From the NCBI GenBank assembly GCA_964638055.1, contig CAZWXF010000075.1:1-14346 (forward strand): a stretch of 14,346 bases of DNA. Reading direction: 5' to 3'. The notes beneath the pieces are model-generated. The model saw nothing but the letters and a program-made list of their open reading frames with translations. It did not search any database and was not told the origin of the DNA. How positions within the stretch are numbered: position 1 is the stretch's first letter; every line of letters begins with the position of its first letter. This document shows positions 1 through 5,140 of this stretch, one piece after another. A program made the position numbers and the translations under genes. This DNA comes from Prado023 sp964638055. Lineage in GTDB: Bacteria > Actinomycetota > Actinomycetes > S36-B12 > CAIYMF01.

Positions 1-35
1 CCGTCTGGTTCCGGGTTCGAGTCCCGGTCGCCCTA
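1..35 (+). tRNA. tRNA, 3' end only (truncated by window edge)
   Basis: The first 35 bases form the 3' part of a tRNA. The T arm has a 5-bp stem, CCGGG (11-15) with CCCGG (23-27), around the loop TTCGAGT. It is followed by the 3' acceptor strand TCGCCCT (28-34) and discriminator A35. CCA is not encoded. The preceding bases fit the 3' side of an anticodon stem and a short variable loop. The anticodon lies outside the window, so the amino acid cannot be named; the 5' acceptor strand should read AGGGCGA. Confidence 0.85.
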
Positions 36-366
36 CAAACGAGCACGTCAGAGGCGTATCGTGGCACGGCGGGGTGCAGTCACCGCACCTCATGTCCGGC
101 CATCAGTCGAAGCCGCACCCACGTGCCAGCCGACCGTGGGCTGGGGCCCGGGGGCTATGACCCAGACCGCACGTCCGAGGGGAGTGGCCACCCCCTCGAC
201 CCTGTGCAGGAAGGCGCCGCGAACTGCCAGGTCCGGTGCGCTGAGTGACCAGTGCGCGGACCGGGGCAGGACTGGAGTCCGCCCGTGAACGGGGGCAGCA
301 GTCAGCGTTCCCGCCATCCGTCACAACCTCCGACCCGCGGGTGACACGACCGCTTCGACGGACGGT
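36..366. other. Gene-poor stretch between tRNA and CHAD gene
   Basis: I see no convincing gene here; the open frames lack ribosome binding sites and have low-complexity Arg/Pro/Ala-rich translations. A weak hairpin, GGTGC (73-77) with GCACC (85-89) around a 7-base loop, lies downstream of the tRNA and could help end its transcript. A 10-bp palindrome, ACCCGCGGGT (333-342), lies just beyond the stop of the convergent CHAD gene. Neither has a T-run. Confidence 0.5.
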
Positions 367-1284
367 TCAGCGCAACCAGCGACGCAGCTTCCTGCGCGAT
401 GCCCGGCGCCACGCGGCGTCGAACGCACCCTCGAGCCGCTCTGCGTCGTGCTCCTCGTGGGCATGAAGGCGGCCGAAGGTGAAGGCGCTCTCGCCGTCGA
501 TGTGCGCCGCGATGCCCATGTCACGGAGCTTCGGCATCTCGGTCACCCGATCATGGTGATCGCCGAGGATGGTCTGGATCGTCTTGGCAGCAACAGCGAA
601 GCGGGCTGCGTCCCGGCCGAGCCTTGGCTCGACGGTCTCGGCCGCGTACCGGGCCCGCTTGGCCGCCTTGCGAACCTCGTGGAGCCTTTCGGGACGCTGC
701 TCGGGTGGTGCGTCGACCATCGAGCTGACGGCTCGGCTCAACCGTTTCACGTCCTTCCGCACGCACTGGCGCAGGACGTCGTCGCCCGCCCCGTGCGCAG
801 CCGCGACCCAGGGCGGGCGCTCGGCGAGCCGTTGGAGGGCCTCGATGAGGTCCACGTAGCGCTGGGTGAGCATCGCCTCGGCGAGCTGAGCCTCGCCAGC
901 TCGGAGCTCCTGGAGCATGTGCTCATCGATGCGCTCCTGGACGGGCCCGATCACGAGCTCCTGCGGCTGATCGGCGAGGATCTCCCGAAACCGCTCATGA
1001 GTCACGTGGAGGTCGCGGACCACACCGAGCTCGCTTGCGATCCACCGCATCTCCTCGCGAAGGGGGTCGGTCTGATCCCGGTCGACCAGCGGCCGGAAGG
1101 TGGCCAGGGCGCTGCGCAGGCGGCGCAGCGCGACGCGCATCTGGTGAACCGCCTCCGGGTCCGCGCTTCGAGCCTGGGTCGCTTGCCGTTCGATCTCCTC
1201 GACCTGGTCGGCCAAACGGGCTCGGACGGCATTCACCGCCGGGCCCGCGCTTCGCTGGCCCTTCCCATCGGGTCCCGTGGTCAT
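367..1284 (-). CDS. CHAD-domain protein (predicted polyphosphate-associated)
   Basis: The 305-residue product is almost entirely a CHAD domain (conserved histidine alpha-helical domain), a helical bundle whose conserved basic residues bind inorganic polyphosphate in studied members. Typical motifs are visible: EAVHQMRVALRRLRSAL (H47), RDLHVTHERF (about 90-99), RLHEVRKAAKRARYAAE (H202) and LGDHHDR (H243, H244). The C-terminal end is very basic. There is no CYTH (triphosphate tunnel) domain, so this is a stand-alone CHAD protein with no visible enzyme. The ATG at 1284 is chosen because GGAGGT lies 7 bases upstream; the open frame runs far further upstream but without domain content. An alternative ATG at 1299 would overlap that binding site. 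The role in polyphosphate granules is inferred from the family. Confidence 0.9.
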   Translation of the reverse strand: MTTGPDGKGQRSAGPAVNAVRARLADQVEEIERQATQARSADPEAVHQMRVALRRLRSALATFRPLVDRDQTDPLREEMRWIASELGVVRDLHVTHERFREILADQPQELVIGPVQERIDEHMLQELRAGEAQLAEAMLTQRYVDLIEALQRLAERPPWVAAAHGAGDDVLRQCVRKDVKRLSRAVSSMVDAPPEQRPERLHEVRKAAKRARYAAETVEPRLGRDAARFAVAAKTIQTILGDHHDRVTEMPKLRDMGIAAHIDGESAFTFGRLHAHEEHDAERLEGAFDAAWRRASRRKLRRWLR

Positions 1285-1305
1285 GTGTCCGACCTCCATA
1301 CCTCG

Positions 1306-1333
1306 GTTGTACCGCGGCCCAAGGCTCGCGCAA
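1306..1333 (-). promoter_or_regulatory. Weak candidate promoter for CHAD gene
   Basis: On the minus strand a -10-like TACAAC (1306-1311) lies 16 bases downstream of a -35-like TTGCGC (1328-1333). Each matches the sigma-70 consensus only partly (4/6 and 3/6). The start site would fall close to 1299, leaving a short leader that carries the GGAGGT ribosome binding site. This is pattern matching only. Confidence 0.25.
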
Positions 1334-1831
1334 AGGGGTGATGGCCGCCATTTCCCTGACGGAGGCCTGGTGAGTCTGGCGACCACATCTGAGGAGCTGT
1401 GCGGGCCGGGTGTGATCCTTCCTGGTAGCTGACCCGCGATGGGCCTCACAGACCTTGACGAGCTCGGCGACCGGATGTCCTTGAGCCCTCGTGCATCTGG
1501 GCGAGGGGCCCTGGCGACGCCAGCACGCCAGGCGTACGCCTGCACCTGGGTGGGCCTCGCACCGCTCACCGGTGACTGGGCTTCAGCTCCGGGAGGAGGG
1601 CGAAGCGCTGAGCGGAGCCGGTGGGGGACGCGCAGGCCCGGTCGATATGCCCACCGCAGCGAAGATCCCGCTCCTGGGCGCGTGCCTGAGAAGTGTCCAC
1701 CGCAGGGCCCTTCCCCTCTGCCCGGACACGTGGAATGGTGTAGTTGCTGGGCAGCCCACGAACCCCCCGACGAAGGACGTCCAGCAGCATCCTGAACATG
1801 TCCACCCCGACCAGACAGAGGAGGGTGCAGC
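1334..1831. other. Gene-poor stretch with no convincing ORF
   Basis: Open frames on both strands here have atypical composition (rich in Arg, Pro, Cys and Trp), no good ribosome binding site and no family resemblance, so I treat them as noncoding or decayed. The notable content is the inverted-repeat cluster at 1501-1560, described separately. Confidence 0.45.
1501..1560. repeat. Cluster of nested inverted repeats
   Basis: Three inverted repeats lie in 60 bases. An outer pair, GCGAGGGGCCC (1501-1511) with GGGCCTCGC (1552-1560), gives 9 bp with a two-base bulge. Inside it are CTGGCGACGCCAG (1511-1523; 6-base arms around one A) and the perfect 14-bp palindrome CAGGCGTACGCCTG (1529-1542). As RNA this could fold into a closed stem with two internal hairpins. 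As DNA the palindromes could be protein sites. No gene overlaps it convincingly. Confidence 0.55.
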
Positions 1832-2005
1832 ATGTCGAGCACGTTCCACGCGTCCGTCCTGCGTGGGGAGCATGATGAGATGGCAGCGCTCCGGATACCC
1901 CTGCGGGCGACGGCCCAGTCGCGGCAGGCTGGGAGTCCCGTGCCTCGTCGAACCTGCGCTGCGTTGAGCGGCCTCGGGCGGTTCGAGGGGGCGCAGGATG
2001 AGTAG
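1832..2005 (+). CDS. Small hypothetical protein, 57 aa
   Basis: The ORF starts at ATG 1832, behind a strong GAGGAGG element 7 bases upstream. It ends at TAG 2003-2005, overlapping the next ORF by 8 bases in the arrangement ATGAGTAG. The product is polar, with no membrane segment or motif I recognise; its first half includes SVLRGEHDEMAALRIPLRA. Third-position G/C is roughly 80%, lower than in the firm genes here but compatible with coding. The overlap suggests translational coupling to the following small gene. It could instead be a chance frame in the leader of that gene; the ribosome binding site is the main support. Confidence 0.38.
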   Translation: MSSTFHASVLRGEHDEMAALRIPLRATAQSRQAGSPVPRRTCAALSGLGRFEGAQDE

Positions 2006-2228
2006 GCGGCGGGTCTTCCAACCCAAGCAGGGCCACCAGCACCTCGTGTACGTCCGCTGGCACGCCGCGGACAACCGGCCCATTGCCGCGTTCTACGGGC
2101 CGTTCGACAACGTGGCAGATGCAGCGGGCTTCGAGGAGGCATTCACGCGCGACCACCTCGGCGTCATCGACGACTGCCGGATCGAGGACTGCATCCCGGT
2201 GGAGCGGATGGAGACATTCGATGCCTGA
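1998..2228 (+). CDS. Small hypothetical protein, 76 aa
   Basis: I do not recognise a family. The 76-residue product is acidic and soluble, with a basic N-terminus (MSRRRVFQPKQG), an aromatic stretch (YVRWHAADNRPIAAFYGPF) and two cysteines in VIDDCRIEDCIPVE. Coding is supported by strong third-position G/C, a GAGGGGG element 6 bases before ATG 1998, and a strong hairpin directly after the stop. The compact sequence with regular hydrophobic spacing looks like a small folded domain. It overlaps the preceding 57-residue ORF by 8 bases, so the two could be one transcript. It converges on the membrane protein gene downstream. Confidence 0.65.
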   Translation: MSRRRVFQPKQGHQHLVYVRWHAADNRPIAAFYGPFDNVADAAGFEEAFTRDHLGVIDDCRIEDCIPVERMETFDA

Positions 2229-2254
2229 GGCCTGAAGGTCCAGGCTCGCTGAGA

Positions 2255-2292
2255 CGGCATGGGTCGGCGAAGCACTCGCCCCGCCCATGTCG
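2255..2292. terminator. Bidirectional hairpin between convergent genes
   Basis: A long imperfect hairpin fills the gap between two convergent genes. The outer arms CGGCATGGGT (2255-2264) and GCCCATGTCG (2283-2292) pair over 10 bp including two wobbles. After a small internal loop, GGCGA (2266-2270) pairs with TCGCC (2276-2280) around a 5-base loop. There is no T-run on either side, as is common for GC-rich actinobacterial terminators. Its position just after the stop of the plus-strand gene and before the stop of the minus-strand gene supports a shared terminator. Confidence 0.6.
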
Positions 2293-2318
2293 GCGTGCCC
2301 CTTGCCGGGATTCTGGGA

Positions 2319-3527
2319 TCAGTCGGGGAGCAGCCAGCGGATGGCTGCGAACAGGGATTCGAGTTCGGTGGTCCTGCGCGTGAGCGCCTCCGGTGAGCCC
2401 ACGACCGTGATCCGCTGGACGCCGCTGGGAGTCCGAGCATCGAAGACGACGATTCGCTCCGGGCCACGGTCCTGGACGAGCACCACGGGCGCCTCGACGC
2501 CACCGACGACGATCGCCCCGGTCCCCAGCGACGCCGCGGCCACTGCTGAGGGCACGATCAGGATCCGGACATCCATCGCGGTCGTCTCGAGGACGACTCC
2601 CCCGGACCCCGCGTCAAGGCTCCCCTCCCAGCCCACCGGAACCGTGAGCTCCAACGCGTCGGTCGCCAGCACCGGCTCTGTCAACTGCCCCACGCGCACC
2701 AGGGTGGGCACGAGTAGGACGGAAGCCAGGACCGCCGCCGCCAGACCCGTGAGGGCCGACCGGCCGGGGGTTGGGCGGCGCGCGGGGCTCGGCGCGGGGC
2801 GGGGCAGGAGTAGCCGCAGGCTGGCCACGATCGCAACGGCCAGCGCGCAGGGAAGTGCCGCCTCCGCGGCCGGACGCACCAGGATGATGCGGCTGGCTCG
2901 GGCACCCAGGAGTCCCGATGCACCACTGGAGTGCTCGAGAAGCCCGAACCTGTTGGCCGTCAGCACCACCCAGGCCACGAGCCCCGCCACCACCATCGCG
3001 AGCAGGGCGGAGCCGAGGGCCGCGGGCCACCACCGTCGCGGCATCGTCACGGCAGCGAGGACCCCGGCGACCAGGCCCGCAGCGAGGATGGCGGTCTCGA
3101 TCGCCAGGCCGAATGCCAGGGCGAACGCATCGGACGTGCGGACGGATGCGTCGATCCCCTCCCCGACCACCAAGATGGCCAGGGGGAACAGGCCAGCCAC
3201 CAAGCCGGCGCCAACGCCGGGCAGCGCCATCGCGCGGAGCGATGGCACGGCCTGTCCGGCCTCGCGGACAGGGGGTTCGTCCACGGAGGTCGTGGGCTGG
3301 TCCCCCACGACCGTGGGCTGGTCCTCCGGGGCCGTGGGCTGGTCCCCGACGACCGTGGGCCGGTGCTCGACCTGCGCCGGCCGATCGTCGCGCCAGAACC
3401 AGGTCGCCCGCGGACCACCCCGACGCAGGCGGATCCAGATCGCTTTCGCCTGCAACGGCGACTCCTGGCTTGCCCCGGCCAGGCTGCAGCTCGCCATCCG
3501 AACGAACCGACTCTGGGCACCTGGCAA
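2319..3527 (-). CDS. Multi-pass membrane protein with C-terminal extracytoplasmic domain
   Basis: No named family is recognised. From the TTG at 3527 the product is 402 residues. It has a basic, Trp-containing N-terminus, then an acidic Pro/Thr-rich segment (about 57-84) made of four 7-residue repeats of the type PTVVGDQ. Five hydrophobic segments follow, at about 101-121, 134-160, 168-190, 218-240 and 257-277. The last 125 residues (278-402) form a Val/Ala-rich soluble domain, probably outside the cell. The start is uncertain: TTG 3527 has GGGAGGT about 10 bases upstream, ATG 3497 (392 aa) has no clear binding site, and TTG 3455 (378 aa) has AGGAG 6-7 bases upstream. All three keep the membrane region. 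It is probably an actinobacterial envelope protein of unknown role. Confidence 0.75.
   Translation of the reverse strand: MPGAQSRFVRMASCSLAGASQESPLQAKAIWIRLRRGGPRATWFWRDDRPAQVEHRPTVVGDQPTAPEDQPTVVGDQPTTSVDEPPVREAGQAVPSLRAMALPGVGAGLVAGLFPLAILVVGEGIDASVRTSDAFALAFGLAIETAILAAGLVAGVLAAVTMPRRWWPAALGSALLAMVVAGLVAWVVLTANRFGLLEHSSGASGLLGARASRIILVRPAAEAALPCALAVAIVASLRLLLPRPAPSPARRPTPGRSALTGLAAAVLASVLLVPTLVRVGQLTEPVLATDALELTVPVGWEGSLDAGSGGVVLETTAMDVRILIVPSAVAAASLGTGAIVVGGVEAPVVLVQDRGPERIVVFDARTPSGVQRITVVGSPEALTRRTTELESLFAAIRWLLPD
3291..3370. repeat. 21-bp tandem repeat inside membrane protein gene
   Basis: Four tandem units begin with CGTGGGC at 3291, 3312, 3333 and 3354, a 21-bp period. Units 1 and 3 are nearly identical (CGTGGGCTGGTCCCC then C or G, ACGAC). 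Units 2 and 4 have diverged. On the minus strand they encode heptapeptides PTVVGDQ, PTAPEDQ, PTVVGDQ and PTTSVDE, ahead of the first membrane helix. The period is a multiple of three, so copy-number change would keep the frame. Confidence 0.85.
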
Positions 3528-3740
3528 CGGGCCGATAACCTCCCGATCTCGTCGAGGGTCACGCCGGCGTCGAGTGAGGCACAGATCGTGCTGTCGACGG
3601 GCCCTACGAGGCCATGCTCGTGGTCACCCGCACCGCACACGCCCACGCCGAGGCAGCTGCCGGCGCCCCGACCACGCCGGTCGAGCCCGTCGAGACCGAT
3701 CCGCAGGACCTCGAGCCGGGCGACTGGGGAGGCGGCGACC
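3528..3740 (+). other. Intergenic stretch with coding-like segment lacking a clear gene
   Basis: From ATG 3614 one plus-strand frame shows high third-position G/C and a plausible sequence beginning MLVVTRTAHAHAEAAAGAP. It has no good ribosome binding site and does not stop in the expected place. The confident small ORF from 3741 is in the next frame (+1). The segment may be the 5' half of a gene broken by a frame change, or a chance frame. On the minus strand it is the upstream region of the membrane protein gene. Confidence 0.3.
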
Positions 3741-3923
3741 GTGCGGACTCCCCCGGAGCAGACGCAGCAGTTCGTGACCCGGTACGAGCACCTCCAGGAC
3801 TTCGACGACGAGGTAGACGGGCTGGACCACATCTCCGCGATGCACAGCACGGGCTCGCTCCCGGTGCTGCGACGCTGGTTCGACGGGCTCTCCAGCTCTG
3901 CCCTGAACCCGATCGGAGCGTGA
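3741..3923 (+). CDS. Small hypothetical protein, 60 aa
   Basis: I do not recognise the family. GTG 3741 is preceded by GGGGAGG with 8 bases of spacing, and third positions are almost all G or C, so translation is well supported. The product is soluble and acidic. It begins MRTPPEQTQQFVTRYEHL, then has an acidic stretch (DFDDEVDGLDH) and a C-terminal portion with PVLRRWFDGLSS. It has no membrane segment and no cysteines. Upstream, a coding-like segment in another frame (from 3614) could mean that this is the C-terminal part of a longer, frame-disrupted gene. The next gene converges on it after 56 bases. Confidence 0.55.
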   Translation: MRTPPEQTQQFVTRYEHLQDFDDEVDGLDHISAMHSTGSLPVLRRWFDGLSSSALNPIGA

Positions 3924-3951
3924 GAGCGGCCAGCGAGTCGGGCCCGCGGAC

Positions 3952-3983
3952 GGACCGGGGTCAGTCCGGAGGACCGGGGTCAG
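3952..3983. repeat. 13-bp direct repeat at a convergent gene junction
   Basis: GGACCGGGGTCAG occurs at 3952-3964 and again at 3971-3983, a 19-base period. The second copy covers the stop codon of the minus-strand ABM-like gene. CGGAC (3951-3955) can also pair with GTCCG (3964-3968) to make a short hairpin that may contribute to termination between the convergent genes. Confidence 0.6.
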
Positions 3984-4279
3984 GGCCGATGCCGGTTGGC
4001 CACGATCTCGAACCACGTGATCCGGGTGGGCGCGGGGAGTTGGGTTGCTGCGAAGGCCGCGCCGAGGGCCGTTGCCATGAAGGCGGCCTGAGCCTCCTTT
4101 GTCTCCCACACCTCCGAGACCACCCACCCCTCCTCGGACATGCCCGCCGTGTGGCTGAGCAGGCCTCCGGGCAAGCCGCCCTCGCCGGAGCGGGGGTCGA
4201 CGCCGAGGTGGGCGTTGACCGCGTCGTACTGGGCCTCGCCGACTTCCGCGGGGAAGGCGAGGATGAGTCCAAAGGCCAT
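3980..4279 (-). CDS. Small ABM/dimeric alpha-beta barrel-like protein, 99 aa
   Basis: The 99-residue product resembles small dimeric alpha-beta barrel proteins of the antibiotic biosynthesis monooxygenase (ABM) superfamily. It starts with a short beta-like strand (MAFGLILAF) and a helix-forming segment around EAQYDAVNAHLG. The family-like pattern HTAGMSEEGWVVSEVWETKE (about 43-62) follows, then a helix (AQAAFMATALGAAFAA) and a last strand (ITWFEIVAN). Length suits the family. No cofactor is needed in known members, and substrates vary widely, so no reaction can be named. ATG 4279 has AGGAG with about 6 bases of spacing. It lies downstream of the lipoprotein gene on the same strand, but 140 bases with hairpins separate them, so it is probably transcribed alone. 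Confidence 0.78.
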   Translation of the reverse strand: MAFGLILAFPAEVGEAQYDAVNAHLGVDPRSGEGGLPGGLLSHTAGMSEEGWVVSEVWETKEAQAAFMATALGAAFAATQLPAPTRITWFEIVANRHRP

Positions 4280-4329
4280 GGGATCTCCTCTGAGTGGGGC
4301 AGGGCTTCACCTGCCTCGACAACGTACTC

Positions 4330-4347
4330 CCACGGATGTGGCCGTGG
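4330..4347 (-). promoter_or_regulatory. Hairpin upstream of ABM-like gene
   Basis: CCACGG (4330-4335) pairs perfectly with CCGTGG (4342-4347) around a 6-base loop, about 50 bases before the ABM-like start. A -10-like TACGTT (4321-4326) lies immediately downstream on the minus strand, but no clear -35 accompanies it. The hairpin may be a late terminator of the lipoprotein transcript or an operator for the ABM-like gene. Confidence 0.3.
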
Positions 4348-4376
4348 CGAACCACTAGGCCCCCGGGATGTTGGCG

Positions 4377-4417
4377 CGGCCGTGGGCCGTCGACCCCCCG
4401 ATCGGCGCGTGGGGTCG
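4377..4417 (-). terminator. Hairpins after lipoprotein gene
   Basis: Directly after the lipoprotein stop (minus strand), CGACCCC (4391-4397) and GGGGTCG (4411-4417) form a perfect 7-bp stem with a 13-base loop. A second small hairpin, CGGCC/GGCCG around three bases (4377-4389), follows. There is no T-run. The position suggests transcription termination of the lipoprotein gene. Confidence 0.5.
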
Positions 4418-4419
4418 CG

Positions 4420-5073
4420 CTACCCCCCCGAGGAGGGGAGGGGCTGACCGGTGTAGATGTCGACCACGAGCCGCTCGGGGTCTCCCAGCCAGAAGACCCG
4501 GAAGGGGCGCTCGCGGTCCACGCCGATTCCCAGCTGGGTCTGACCCTCGAAGGCGTAGAAGTTGCGAGCCTCCTTCAAGGCCACGAACCCGTCGGTGACG
4601 AAGTCATCCGGCCCCGTGAACGGCGGCCACTCGTCCGGCCGGCCCTCGAAGTCGGTCACGGTCCAGACGCCGACGAAGACCTCCAGGTCCGCGTCACCGA
4701 GCAGCTCCACCGGTTCGCCCGACCCCTGGCCCGTCATCGGGTCGCGATAGGCGACAGTCCATCCGGGGGGCTCACCCGACCCACGCATCTCGAAGACGAA
4801 CCGCTCGTAGCAGTCATGGCGGCCCACGCGCATCGACGCACCCGTGAGCGCCGAGAGCGCGAGGGGATCGCTCGAGCGAACCTCGTCGACGGATCCGAAG
4901 GGCTCGCACTGCGTACCGCCCATCGCACTGGCCGTGGGAGTGACCGTAGCGGTCTGCGTGGGCTGCGGCTCCGGTTCAGGCGTGGGTGTGGGGCCCGGCG
5001 ACCCGCCCTGCGAGGTGCAGGCCGCCAGGGGGAGCATCAGGACGGCCAGAGCGATCAGACGACGCCAGGCCAT
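4420..5073 (-). CDS. Secreted lipoprotein with AMIN-like domain
   Basis: The 217-residue product begins with a lipoprotein signal peptide: MAWRR, a hydrophobic core, then the lipobox LAAC with lipidated Cys19. A Pro/Thr/Glu-rich spacer (about 24-50) follows. The globular part (about 55-217) resembles the AMIN-like domain of actinobacterial lipoproteins, with the pattern CYERFVFEMRG, then PGWTVAYRDPM, LEVFVGVWTV and a final strand RLVVDIYTG. It contains two cysteines (about 57 and 88) that could pair outside the cell. The protein is expected on the outer face of the membrane; its ligand is unknown. ATG 5073 has no ribosome binding site, but a promoter is placed exactly for a leaderless transcript. 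Hairpins follow the stop. Confidence 0.87.
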   Translation of the reverse strand: MAWRRLIALAVLMLPLAACTSQGGSPGPTPTPEPEPQPTQTATVTPTASAMGGTQCEPFGSVDEVRSSDPLALSALTGASMRVGRHDCYERFVFEMRGSGEPPGWTVAYRDPMTGQGSGEPVELLGDADLEVFVGVWTVTDFEGRPDEWPPFTGPDDFVTDGFVALKEARNFYAFEGQTQLGIGVDRERPFRVFWLGDPERLVVDIYTGQPLPSSGG

Positions 5074-5080
5074 GCACAGA

Positions 5081-5109
5081 ACGCTACGACCGGTGGCCGG
5101 CGACGTCCA
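5081..5109 (-). promoter_or_regulatory. Promoter for leaderless lipoprotein mRNA
   Basis: On the minus strand a -35-like TGGACG (5104-5109) is followed by a 17-base spacer and a -10-like TAGCGT (5081-5086, fitting TANNNT). Seven bases then lead to the A of the lipoprotein ATG. This spacing puts the transcription start at the start codon. Together with the lack of a Shine-Dalgarno sequence, it predicts a leaderless mRNA, a common class in actinobacteria. Confidence 0.5.
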
Positions 5110-5140
5110 GAGGGAGCGGTGCGCCCCGGCCGTGTCGAGC

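Noticed and set aside
131..144. CGACCGTGGGCTGG at 131-144, matching the tandem repeat unit at 3308-3321
   Set aside because: A 14-base match in DNA this GC-rich is weak evidence of a dispersed repeat; the flanks do not match.
1285..2142. N-terminal extension of the CHAD open frame by about 285 codons
   Set aside because: The extension is Arg/Pro/Ser-rich without domain features, and GGAGGT precedes the ATG at 1284, which begins the family-like sequence.
1566..2288. Minus-strand frames (240 and 166 codons) opposite the two small ORFs
   Set aside because: Codon third positions are not G/C-biased in those frames, and there is no ribosome binding site or recognisable fold.
2287..3777. 496-codon plus-strand frame opposite the membrane protein gene
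   Set aside because: It has a repetitive Arg/Ser/Thr/Pro composition. The minus-strand frame shows five regular hydrophobic helices and is the better coding candidate.
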